Source: an uncultured Prevotella sp.
GTDB lineage: Bacteria > Bacteroidota > Bacteroidia > Bacteroidales > Bacteroidaceae
Direction of reading: 5' to 3'
Assembly: GCA_945787895.1 (NCBI GenBank)
Contig: CALZJQ010000001.1
Coordinates: 1-64,000, forward strand
DNA: 64,000 nt
Within the stretch, counting starts at the first letter, position 1; each line of letters begins with the position of its first letter. Shown piece after piece: positions 55,498-64,000 of the stretch. Made by a program: the position numbers and the translations under genes. Below the pieces are notes generated by a model. It did not search any database, was not told where the DNA came from, and saw nothing but the letters and a program-made list of their open reading frames with translations.

Positions 55498-57927
55498 ATG
55501 CCCACACTCCGAAGCATAATAATATATATGATGCTTGCCATCATGATGGCAGGCTGTTCCGACATAGTTTCAGATACAGGAGATGAGACGGAAGAACGAG
55601 GTGACGTTATCCGTCTCGGAGGGATAGAGACGGACATCCTGACCCTCACGTCAGCGACCGGACAGACAGAAGGCATAACGCGTGCAGTGGAAAACCAGGA
55701 AGAGGAGACTTACCGCCCAAGCATGGCTGCCGACTCTGTCTCATGGTTGATACAGCCGTTGAGCCAGGGTCTGGACATCACATACTGCAAGACCAACGAA
55801 GCAGATGACAGCCGACAGGTGGCTATCCTGAAATTACTGACACATGAAGATGGTAGCGTAGTGCGTGACGAGGTCAGCAATTACGCTGTCTATACGTTCA
55901 AATACCGTGACAAAGACAACGGTGAAGTTACCAATGTTGATGCCTGTTGGCATGGCAACGGTTCACATACCTTTGAGGGCGTGCATGTGCCGATGCGCCT
56001 GAGAGATTGCAAATATGACATGGGAGAATCAATAAAGAAAGCAGAAAATCTTACCACAGACCAGCATGATGACACATCCACAGGCACAGATGCACAACTT
56101 GGCAACTACACCCTGCTCTCACACTATCTCGGTATGCCTGCCAACTGTAACATCAATGCCACGGTGCAGCGGATAAAACTGCCTTTCAAGCATCGTCTGG
56201 CACGTGTGCTGACTTTTTTGCTCATCGACCCGGAACTCGAGGGGGTGAAGCTGAAAGGATACAAAAAGAATGCGCAGGGAGAGGACACGAAGACGGAGGA
56301 TGCCACTACGACAGAGTTTAGATTCTGTAACGTCGATGTGCTGAAAGAGGTGAAGGATGATTATAATGAGACGACACAGATACATACGCTGACACCGATA
56401 TGGGAAACTGCCCGCAAGGTCATACCTCATTTTGAAGGAGAAATGGGCAGTTATGACTATTCATCCAACAAGTCTTTGGCAGAAAACTTCTATGCCTACA
56501 GGAAGATACAAGGCTCTGCCGCCACGCAGACGACTCTCTTTCCCTCTTCCAAAGGATGGAAACAGATTCATGAAGCCTACAGCAATGCGCTGAATGGCAG
56601 TGACACTCCGCAGGCACACAGAATAGCGGAGGAAACCTGTGGGTATTCCCGCATAGACTATGGGAAGGTACCTGTATATGATGCCATCGTCCGCCCGACA
56701 TATACTTCCGTGGATAATGTGATGTATGACGAGGAGTTTACGAAGACGAAGACAAAGCAATGGTACTATAATCTTACTAACAAGATATACTTCGAGATAA
56801 GTCTTGACAATGGTCTTCACTACGAGAAAGAGTTTACTTTCGACCTCGATGCCAACTATCAGACTGTGGTGTATCTCCAGATTTCACGCGAGCAGGTAGA
56901 TTACAGCAGTTCGGGAGCCGTGAAATGGATAGAGACGGTCTCTTCCGATGACTATTACGGAATAGACAACACCAACGGCAATACGCTCTCAAAGGCAGGC
57001 TCAAGTTGGCAGCGCGCTTTCATCTGTGGTGAGAAGGTTGGCAACGACGATATTACGGATGGCGGGAAGTATAACGGTGACGGTGCTGCTGAGGCAGGTC
57101 AATATATCTCGGAAAAAGAATGGATAAGACGCTTTGCCCAGGCATACAAGGGCGGAGAGCATCACGGTGACTATTTCGTACTGCTGAAGGACATCACGAT
57201 TGATGCTTCGCAACTGCCCTCGGACTTTGTCTTCACAGGGCATCTTGACGCTCAGGACCATACGATAACCTTTACTGGTGCGGGATCTCCTATCTACGAG
57301 GTGACAAAGGATTATTCCTTGTACCCGGATGGCATATATATAAAGGAGGAAAGTGAATACAGCAAGTACCAGTTGCCGGAACTATATGTCAGCGAGGAAA
57401 CAGCGCAGGCAAAGCCCTCGGAAATACATACACGCTCAACGGATGCTGACATACCGGCAGGCAACGGGATGATGAAGAAGGTTACTCCTTCACTTGCCGA
57501 TATTATGGCTGACGACATCACTTACTACATCTGTAATGGTGATACATACGAAGAATACAACCCTCGCTCATGGACTTTCTATGCAAGGCGCATTGGCAGC
57601 ACTGCTCTCTTTGAGGGCCTTGACGGCAACTATATTACGAATCAGGAACTCGCTCCTGACCGCAACGCTACCGATGTGGTATGGGAGGCAAATGTCCACT
57701 TCGAGAAATATAATGCACATGATTTCTGGATTCCGTATTGTAACGACAGAAACGGATGGCGTGCGGAAATCCTTAATCTCAGGGTCAATGGCAGACTGTT
57801 CAGTGACGGGGCGAAGATGACAGGTAATGTGCAGAACTGCTGGGAGAACGGCAGCAGATACCCCGACCACATTCCCGAACTCCCGCCCTACGAGCAAGAA
57901 CACAACCCTGCAAAGAAAACAGAGTAA
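55498..57927 (+). CDS. Fimbrillin-like lipoprotein 7 with C-terminal strand-rich region
   Basis: 809 residues from MPTLRSIIIYMMLAIMMAGC; the start avoids an extension through a palindrome. Lipobox MMAGC gives Cys20; EGITRAV gives Arg62. The fimbrillin domain spans about 60-480 (LPFKHRLARVLTFLL central strand; VKWIETV closing, Trp near 477). Residues about 530-809 include LLKDITIDASQLP and FTGHLDAQDHTITF, the start of a GLUG/beta-helix-type region, then a long non-repetitive tail. Confidence 0.72.
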   Translation: MPTLRSIIIYMMLAIMMAGCSDIVSDTGDETEERGDVIRLGGIETDILTLTSATGQTEGITRAVENQEEETYRPSMAADSVSWLIQPLSQGLDITYCKTNEADDSRQVAILKLLTHEDGSVVRDEVSNYAVYTFKYRDKDNGEVTNVDACWHGNGSHTFEGVHVPMRLRDCKYDMGESIKKAENLTTDQHDDTSTGTDAQLGNYTLLSHYLGMPANCNINATVQRIKLPFKHRLARVLTFLLIDPELEGVKLKGYKKNAQGEDTKTEDATTTEFRFCNVDVLKEVKDDYNETTQIHTLTPIWETARKVIPHFEGEMGSYDYSSNKSLAENFYAYRKIQGSAATQTTLFPSSKGWKQIHEAYSNALNGSDTPQAHRIAEETCGYSRIDYGKVPVYDAIVRPTYTSVDNVMYDEEFTKTKTKQWYYNLTNKIYFEISLDNGLHYEKEFTFDLDANYQTVVYLQISREQVDYSSSGAVKWIETVSSDDYYGIDNTNGNTLSKAGSSWQRAFICGEKVGNDDITDGGKYNGDGAAEAGQYISEKEWIRRFAQAYKGGEHHGDYFVLLKDITIDASQLPSDFVFTGHLDAQDHTITFTGAGSPIYEVTKDYSLYPDGIYIKEESEYSKYQLPELYVSEETAQAKPSEIHTRSTDADIPAGNGMMKKVTPSLADIMADDITYYICNGDTYEEYNPRSWTFYARRIGSTALFEGLDGNYITNQELAPDRNATDVVWEANVHFEKYNAHDFWIPYCNDRNGWRAEILNLRVNGRLFSDGAKMTGNVQNCWENGSRYPDHIPELPPYEQEHNPAKKTE

Positions 57928-57932
57928 TAATT

Positions 57933-60605
57933 ATGAGGAAAACAAAATACATATATCTATACTCTTTTGCTTCACTCCTGATGCTATGCAGCATGATGGT
58001 ATCGTGCAGTGACGAAAGCGATGAGATACTCAGCGCGGAGCAGCAGGAGCTTATAGGCAGGGCTGTGGATTTCAATGCCTCTGTCGCTGATGCCTATCTC
58101 TCTGGCACGCGTGGCTATTATGATGACTCGGGCGTGTTCAATGACTATGAACTGATGCGCATCTTCAGGGAGTATTGGGAGAACGGCAGTTGGGGAGCGG
58201 AGGAATACCGCACCTATCATCTCGCCACGCAGACAGCGAGCGGCACGTCCATTCTCCTTAACCGCAACTGGAAGGTCAGAGCGGGGAAAAAAGGAAAACG
58301 TAGCGGAGAGGCGGAAGAGTTTGTGCAGACAGATGCCGACTCCCTTACATGGGACAACGGCAAGACCGTAAGGTTCAGGGCATGGAGTCGAAGCAACTTC
58401 GGCAATTCCGCTTATTCGGACAACAAGGACTACTATTACCCGGATTTCTGTATCTCCGACTATTGCAACGTCTCGGGACCTACCAAGGCAATTCCCCTCG
58501 TGATGAAACATCTCGGCTGTCGTATCGTCTTCTCCGTAAAAGAGAGTGGCAATGAGTTGCATTCCGTTGAGATATGCACCGATTGGGAGGACTACAAGCG
58601 TGCCGACAACAGTGACACAGAGGAGAACGACAACTCTGCCGATGAGGCAGGCAAGACAGATGAGCTGGCTAAGGAAGAATGTAAGCGCGTCAGGGAGGTC
58701 TATGAGAGAATGTGTATGCCGGCGGGAGTAGATATTCAGCTCTTGCACCTCAGGGCTATGACTGCCTCCTATTACGATGAAGTCACGGATTTCAAGGACT
58801 TGGAGAATGCCGATGTGTCAGAACTTTACTGTTATGGTACTGAAGACGCCAATTATATCAGGGATAAAGTGAAGCGTCCTGTTTTCAATAAGCTGTACAA
58901 CAGTTGTTACCTCATCAGCATTCCTTACGACATGAGTAACGATGTGGAACGTCAGGGTGAGACACTTGTTCTTCCTGCTTGCACGAGATTCAGGGTTTGG
59001 CTGAGGGATGTGAACAACGGTGATGGGGAGAATACCACAGGTAAGGAGGGCAACTATCATATCTTTACCCTCTCTGATATTAAGGATGAGGAGGAAAATG
59101 CCCTTTATAGGGAGGGTCTGCCCCTGCGTGCCGGTTACAGTTATAGGTTCAGAGTGGGCTACAGATACAAAACGTTTACCATAACAGCCGATGATAATTT
59201 CTCGTGGACTGAACAGGATAGCGAAGAGAAGACGCTTGAGGGACAGCAACTCGGGAAACCTGTCTCAGCAAGCAAAGATTATCTGTGGTGGAAGAAGGCT
59301 ATAAAGGATGCTATCCCGCAAAGCACGAGTGACGTGTTCAATCCCGTTTTCCATATCACGAACGCAAAGGAATTTCTTGAGTTTATCAATCTCGTCAATG
59401 CCACGGCGACGAATATGACCACTGGTCTATACCGTGCGAAGCGTGATAAAGTCAATCCGGAGCGCAAGGACCTGAATACATCTGACAAATATAACTGGTG
59501 GTATGAGGGAACTGACGGAAGTGATACATTGTGGATAACGACAGAGGAGGCAGAGAAAAGAGGATATATATTCTATCAGCACTATCATGCGGCAAATGCC
59601 GATAAGGCTGCATATTCTGAGGAGGACTATCTGAGAGGCAGTTATCCTTTCTATAATGAGGATTTGAATCGTCGCTTCACCGTATATCTTGATGCTGACC
59701 TTGACCTGAGCGACTGGCTGATATCACGGATAGGCACGACCGAGGGAATGCCTTTTAAGGGAAACTTTGACGGACAGGGGCATACGATAAGTAATCTATA
59801 CACTGCCGAGGGACACCTCTTCGGATATACCGATGGGGCTGCAATACGTAACCTTACTATCTCTTCGACACATAATGTCATGCTTCTGGACAACGGAACC
59901 AACGGCGGGTATATCGTCGGTGTGAGCGTTCTCGGCAACAGTAGCGGGGCAAGTATAGCATCGCGCCTTATGGGAACATCCTATGTCATAGGCTGCCAGC
60001 ATATCGGAACCGAGGGAAAGGCTCTTGTAGGCATAGCGGATGACCTCACGATGCAGGGGTGTATGCAGGCAGCCGTTGGAATTGTCGGCGGAGCATTGCT
60101 TGGCGATTATGCGGATGCCGCTGACAAGTTCCTGTCCCCTCAAATCTCTTATGCCATGCAGGTCTCAACGAAGCAGTGGAATCAGAAACCAGTTTTTGGA
60201 CGTTTCATGTGTAATTATTACGACAAGTCCCTTTCTCCTAATGCCAATGCCGTATCGGATATAAAGGATGACTATTCCCGCCTGGAGTATATACGTGGAG
60301 CAAAGACGTATGTAATGAATGCTGTCAACGATAATCTGTTGCAGGATAACGAACCTTACGGCATACTGACGGAGGCAATGCGGCAGGGATATTATGGACT
60401 CGCACCATGGAAGGCGATGAACTATGCCATATACAATTACAACAAATCATCCGTAGGAAATACTCATCCGTGCAACGTTCACTATCTGCCGGCATCTGCC
60501 AGTTACTCCCACAGGTATCCCTCACTCGTCCCCAATCCAGCGGCACCAGGTGACGGAACAGGTCTCGACTATAGCAAAATCAATCCGTTGGAACAGAATA
60601 ATTGA
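57933..60605 (+). CDS. Fimbrillin-like lipoprotein 8 with GLUG region
   Basis: 890 residues, starting 5 bp after the previous stop. Lipobox MVSC gives Cys25; LSGTRGY gives Arg60. Fimbrillin domain: VMKHLGCRIVFSV central strand (about 190), FSWTEQD near 425. A GLUG-like part follows, with FKGNFDGQGHTISNLYTAEG near 608 and GAAIRNLTISS. Fused pilin and repeat architecture again suggests a tip or adhesive subunit. Confidence 0.72.
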   Translation: MRKTKYIYLYSFASLLMLCSMMVSCSDESDEILSAEQQELIGRAVDFNASVADAYLSGTRGYYDDSGVFNDYELMRIFREYWENGSWGAEEYRTYHLATQTASGTSILLNRNWKVRAGKKGKRSGEAEEFVQTDADSLTWDNGKTVRFRAWSRSNFGNSAYSDNKDYYYPDFCISDYCNVSGPTKAIPLVMKHLGCRIVFSVKESGNELHSVEICTDWEDYKRADNSDTEENDNSADEAGKTDELAKEECKRVREVYERMCMPAGVDIQLLHLRAMTASYYDEVTDFKDLENADVSELYCYGTEDANYIRDKVKRPVFNKLYNSCYLISIPYDMSNDVERQGETLVLPACTRFRVWLRDVNNGDGENTTGKEGNYHIFTLSDIKDEEENALYREGLPLRAGYSYRFRVGYRYKTFTITADDNFSWTEQDSEEKTLEGQQLGKPVSASKDYLWWKKAIKDAIPQSTSDVFNPVFHITNAKEFLEFINLVNATATNMTTGLYRAKRDKVNPERKDLNTSDKYNWWYEGTDGSDTLWITTEEAEKRGYIFYQHYHAANADKAAYSEEDYLRGSYPFYNEDLNRRFTVYLDADLDLSDWLISRIGTTEGMPFKGNFDGQGHTISNLYTAEGHLFGYTDGAAIRNLTISSTHNVMLLDNGTNGGYIVGVSVLGNSSGASIASRLMGTSYVIGCQHIGTEGKALVGIADDLTMQGCMQAAVGIVGGALLGDYADAADKFLSPQISYAMQVSTKQWNQKPVFGRFMCNYYDKSLSPNANAVSDIKDDYSRLEYIRGAKTYVMNAVNDNLLQDNEPYGILTEAMRQGYYGLAPWKAMNYAIYNYNKSSVGNTHPCNVHYLPASASYSHRYPSLVPNPAAPGDGTGLDYSKINPLEQNN

Positions 60606-60712
60606 TTTGGTTGTTTGGTTGGCAGTGTCGCAGACAAAAACAAAAAACAAAAACAAAAAACAAAAACAAAAAACAAAAACAAAAAACAATAACAAAAACA
60701 AAAAAGCAAGCC
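60604..60712. repeat. Degenerate family A word-repeat with AAAAAC tract
   Basis: A short GTTTGG arm and a partial core (GGCAGTGTCGCAGAC) are followed by about 75 bases of alternating AAAAAC/AAAAAAC words instead of the usual right arm. It precedes palindrome copy 6. Confidence 0.65.
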
Positions 60713-60729
60713 CCCAACAACGCCTGGTA

Positions 60730-60750
60730 CTCTTCGACCAGGTCGAAGAG
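60730..60750. repeat. 21-bp intergenic palindrome, copy 6
   Basis: Perfect 10-bp arms around one A, extended by GGTA/TACC to 14-bp arms (60726-60754), 39 bp before the next ATG. Confidence 0.8.
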
Positions 60751-60789
60751 TACCTCCAAAACATACACCTCCCCATTATAAAAAAAACT

Positions 60790-61953
60790 ATGCACACCTA
60801 CTTGACAAAACTCATAATCCCTCTCCTGCTTGCCTCTCTTGCCTTGGCATGCAGCGACACGACTCTTCCTGATCAGCAACGGGAGGAATCCCCTCAACTG
60901 TGCATCACGTCGTCCGTAGAGCCGTATCAGGATGACGTTTCAGGCACACGTGTATGTGCAGCAGGTAACAGTTTCAAGGACGGGGATTTCATCATGATAA
61001 AGATTATCTGCCCGTTTGTCCCCTCTGTGGAAATAGGAGAATCCACCGCTGGCGGCAGTAACGATGCTTTCTTCCTCCTAAAGCGTAAAGGCGACAGTTG
61101 GGTAAACCTGACGACTGCCGACGGCTTCGACGTTAATGGCGATTATTCGCCTGGATATAGTCCCGATATCTATGGCGGTGGTTATACTGAGGTGCAACAG
61201 ACACCTTATATATATACGGCTGTCACGTGGAGCGAAGAGAAACTCTTTATTGCCAAAAATCAGCTCCTCGACCAGTTTACCAACGTCTTTCATGCTGACC
61301 AGAGACTTGAGCGAGACTATTGTGCGAGTGACATACTATGGGCGCAGACCGTCATGCAGACAGGCGCATGGAACATCCACCTCTCTTTTCAGCATAAGAT
61401 GGCTTGCCTTGACATAACCGTGGATGACGTAAATATGCAGGACGCTGAGGGCAAAGCCGTGAAATTGTCCAACAATGCGGTGCTCACGCTTGAGGGAATG
61501 CCGGACATAGACAGGGCTGAGGTCTGCGTAGGCAACTATTATGCCAACCGCAGCAAGGTCAATTCTCCGTTCGGCTATCAGCAGAAGACGGTGTGCAGCT
61601 ATGACAATAACGGCAAGGTCATCGGTATTGCAGTCATTGACGAGGCTGACGGCAAGGCCGTGGCATACCCCATGACCGGAAATCCCAATCCAGCGGGCGG
61701 ATATGCCTATAATAAGACACCGCTGACTCCAGTAGCCAATACCGGCATTTATACCGCATACAAGTACGAAGACAAGCATTTCCGCCTCATAGTTCCACCC
61801 TGCATTCTTACGGTTAATCCCACGTTCTGGCTGCGTGACGGTGACCGCCGCTACAGCATACAGCTTGACCGTAAGACTTTTGAAGAAGGCAAGCTCTATC
61901 CCGTCAAACTCTTTATTCCGTCAAACTCTCTTCCTGATATTCCTGCTATATGA
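60790..61953 (+). CDS. Fimbrillin-like lipoprotein 9
   Basis: 387 residues from MHTYLTKLIIPLLLASLALAC. The lipobox LALAC gives Cys21; VSGTRVC gives Arg54. Single domain with LSFQHKMACLDITV (central strand, about 205) and an end (YSIQLDRKTFEEGKLYPVKLFI) that lacks the Asp-Trp closing motif of its neighbours. Its stop overlaps the next gene by 4 bp, indicating coupled synthesis. Confidence 0.75.
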   Translation: MHTYLTKLIIPLLLASLALACSDTTLPDQQREESPQLCITSSVEPYQDDVSGTRVCAAGNSFKDGDFIMIKIICPFVPSVEIGESTAGGSNDAFFLLKRKGDSWVNLTTADGFDVNGDYSPGYSPDIYGGGYTEVQQTPYIYTAVTWSEEKLFIAKNQLLDQFTNVFHADQRLERDYCASDILWAQTVMQTGAWNIHLSFQHKMACLDITVDDVNMQDAEGKAVKLSNNAVLTLEGMPDIDRAEVCVGNYYANRSKVNSPFGYQQKTVCSYDNNGKVIGIAVIDEADGKAVAYPMTGNPNPAGGYAYNKTPLTPVANTGIYTAYKYEDKHFRLIVPPCILTVNPTFWLRDGDRRYSIQLDRKTFEEGKLYPVKLFIPSNSLPDIPAI

Positions 61954-64000
61954 AATACTGGCATATACCATTCATATTCGTTCTGCTTCTCATGTCCTCC
62001 TGCTCTGAAGACTCTGGCGACAACTCCTCTCCGGAGAATGGCGGGGCAGTGGAGATAAGTTCTGTCTCCGCACGTATCGGCGAGGCTTCAACGCGTGCTT
62101 CTGTCGGTGGTATCTACATCGGCAGGGATGCCTTTGTCGCTGGTGACAGGATGACTCTCACCGACATCCGTCGCACCATTAAGCCTATTCCTGCATTCAA
62201 CTATAGCGACATGGCGTTCGATTGTGGCGAAGAGGGAGGATGGACACGTGACCTCAATACCGGCTCTACCGAGGAAAAGCCTGACCTCCATCCGGAACGT
62301 ATCTATTGGAGTGATGCCCACAGTGAGCACACTTTCATTGGTTACAGCGTTCCACAGCAGCTTGCAGAGAATGCTTTTGACTGGATGTCTCGTGCCACAG
62401 ATGACGGCAAGACAGTATTCTATGGCTCGCTGGGCGACCCGACCGTTACGACAATGACGCAGGATGATGCGGAAGTTGCGGCCTTTATCGACTATACGGC
62501 AGGCAATGACGCATTGAAAGGAGAGGATATCCTGTTTGCTTACCATGATGATATGGTGTCTGTTTCCGGAGGTTCTGAGGCTCTTGTCACGTTTCAGCAT
62601 GGTCTTGCCAACGTCAAGGTGGTGGTGAATATCAGCGGTTACACAGGTTCTCAGGCTGATATTCAGACGCGTGTGTCGGATCTCAGGCTTTGCGGTATGC
62701 ACACGATGTATAAGTGGACTAAGAATAACGGCAGTGCAACGTCGCTGACTGCGGACGACAAGACTGCCCTTGATGCCTTGTACAGGGATAATAATGTCAG
62801 CTACGCCCAAAAGAAAGATATCCGTCTTTGGCTTCCAGACTCAGAGGGCACGGATGTCGGGTCCAACCGTCGCTTTACGTTCCACGGCATTGTGGTGCCA
62901 GAGACCATTGGAGAGACGGTGGCTGACAGGCTGACCATGCAGTTCACGGCGAGATACCCTAACCCTATCCGTCCTTCTGAAGATGTGATATACACCTATT
63001 CCGCCACAATGCCGGGAGCCGTCACGTTCTATGCCGGCAAGACGACAACAATAAACATCAACCTCAACCATAAGGACGAACTGATTACCATCGGAGCGGA
63101 ATACAACGACTGGGAGTTTACAGATACTCCTGACCAAGGCTCGCTGAAGAAGAAATCCACGTTTCTCTCTTACAACAGCAAGGCGGAAGGCAGGATAACC
63201 ACCCACAACGATGCGAAAGCCACCATTGATGACGCTACGTGGCTTTATAAGAAAACCGATGGTTCTGTCGTGGATATTTACGGGCATTCTGGCAATAGTT
63301 TCGATGACCCTTATACCATCACCTGTGCCGAAGAACTTCTCTCATTCGCATACGAGGTGAAGGAAGGTTTCTCAGAGACGAGACAGGACTATGGCACGTC
63401 AACAACTGAACACGTCAACTTCAAAGGCAAGCATGTAAAACTTGACGCCGACATCGTCATGCAGCGCTCCGTCACGGCAGACGACATCACATGGGCGGGT
63501 ATAGGTGATGCCGCACATCCCTTTGACGGGCGTTTTGACGGCGGCATGCGTGCCATTTCCTTTCTCCAGGGTTCGCCGTTCTTTGCTGCTCTCGGACAGA
63601 ACAGCCACGTCACGCAGATTCGTATTGTCTCAACAGCGGGAGAGGGGGTGACCGGAACTGGAGGTATCACAGGCAGTAATGCCGGCACTATCTGTGCCAG
63701 TTCCTTTAACGGTACGGTGACTCATACCGGCTCCGCAGATTTTGTAGGAGGAATAGCGGGCAGCAATACCGGCTCTATTGTGGCATGCTGTCACGTGGGA
63801 GATATAGTTACTGATGGCAATGCAGCCGGTATATCAGGGCAAAACAGCGGTTATATCGTTGCCTCCTACAGTGCAGGAAGACTGACAATAGGGGATGGTT
63901 GCTCCAGTAGTGGTGTGGCAAGGCAGGTCGGTGATGCGGCGAGGGTGGACTCGTGTTATTATGACAATACCCTGCTTTCTCCCACTGACAATTCTGATAA
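61950..64000 (+). CDS. Fimbrillin-like lipoprotein 10 with GLUG repeats (partial, runs off the window)
   Basis: At least 683 residues, open to the window end. MKYWHIPFIFVLLLMSSC is a lipoprotein signal (Cys18); EASTRAS gives Arg49. Fimbrillin domain: LVTFQHGLANVKVVV central strand (about 213), EYNDWEFT closing (Trp near 388). From about residue 470 there are repeats: FDGGMRAIS, GGITGSNAGTICAS, VGGIAGSNTGSIVA and AAGISGQNSGYIVA, i.e. GLUG-type turns, then DSCYYD. A likely tip adhesin. The ATG overlaps the previous stop (ATGA). Confidence 0.75.
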   Translation, partial: MKYWHIPFIFVLLLMSSCSEDSGDNSSPENGGAVEISSVSARIGEASTRASVGGIYIGRDAFVAGDRMTLTDIRRTIKPIPAFNYSDMAFDCGEEGGWTRDLNTGSTEEKPDLHPERIYWSDAHSEHTFIGYSVPQQLAENAFDWMSRATDDGKTVFYGSLGDPTVTTMTQDDAEVAAFIDYTAGNDALKGEDILFAYHDDMVSVSGGSEALVTFQHGLANVKVVVNISGYTGSQADIQTRVSDLRLCGMHTMYKWTKNNGSATSLTADDKTALDALYRDNNVSYAQKKDIRLWLPDSEGTDVGSNRRFTFHGIVVPETIGETVADRLTMQFTARYPNPIRPSEDVIYTYSATMPGAVTFYAGKTTTININLNHKDELITIGAEYNDWEFTDTPDQGSLKKKSTFLSYNSKAEGRITTHNDAKATIDDATWLYKKTDGSVVDIYGHSGNSFDDPYTITCAEELLSFAYEVKEGFSETRQDYGTSTTEHVNFKGKHVKLDADIVMQRSVTADDITWAGIGDAAHPFDGRFDGGMRAISFLQGSPFFAALGQNSHVTQIRIVSTAGEGVTGTGGITGSNAGTICASSFNGTVTHTGSADFVGGIAGSNTGSIVACCHVGDIVTDGNAAGISGQNSGYIVASYSAGRLTIGDGCSSSGVARQVGDAARVDSCYYDNTLLSPTDNSD

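Noticed and set aside
60620..60789. Lys/Thr-rich extension of fimbrillin lipoprotein 9
   Set aside because: It comes from the AAAAAC tract and a palindrome; the lipoprotein signal begins at 60790.

Overview
The window looks like a chromosomal segment of a Prevotella-like member of the Bacteroidales. The evidence is a Bacteroidetes-type division and cell-wall (dcw) cluster, promoters of the TTTG-N20-TANNTTTG type, few Shine-Dalgarno sites, a glycine-lipid gene pair, a streptopain-like (C10) protease and a large fimbrillin lipoprotein cluster. No tRNA or rRNA gene was recognised.

Layout. 1-195: remains of an IS982-like transposase beside the worn end of a type I-C CRISPR array, without cas genes. 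420-2375 (minus): two acyltransferases resembling the glycine-lipid genes glsB and glsA. 3024-20340 (plus): mraZ, rsmH, ftsL-like, ftsI-type PBP, murE, mraY, murD, ftsW, murG, murC, ftsQ, ftsA, ftsZ. A triple MraZ operator precedes mraZ, and two copies of a 192-bp MITE interrupt the cluster, before rsmH and before murE. 20512-29257: housekeeping genes yqeY-like, dgt-like, dut, a TPR protein, a DUF4292 lipoprotein, an EnvC-like LytM protein and trpB2. 29579-35867: a 1852-residue C10 protease with leucine-rich repeats and a small partner protein, preceded by three 9-bp repeats at a 21-bp period. 35918-36150: a group II intron-like RNA remnant. 36273-39228: a FabK/nitronate monooxygenase-type enzyme, a HAD phosphatase and an XRE plus DUF1016 nuclease pair. 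39588-64000: a long plus-strand cluster of fimbrillin-like lipoproteins, starting at a good promoter and running off the window. Ten of its proteins carry a lipobox and a Thr/Ala-Arg site 30-42 residues after the lipidated Cys, as in type V pilins that are matured by an Arg-specific protease. Several are fused to beta-helix or GLUG regions and may be tip adhesins.

The most unusual feature is non-coding. At least ten intergenic gaps are filled, often from stop codon to next start codon, by long hairpins. Each has a GT-rich arm built of short variable words, a short conserved core and an AC-rich complementary arm. There are three vocabularies: A (GTTTAG/GTTTGG words), B (GGTTTTTGG words with a promoter-like core and 87-bp tandem units) and C (GGTTATACGG words). 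A separate 21-bp palindrome family occurs six times between genes. The hairpins supply stop codons or false upstream start codons to neighbouring genes, so several true starts lie downstream of the longest open frame; I give the corrected starts.
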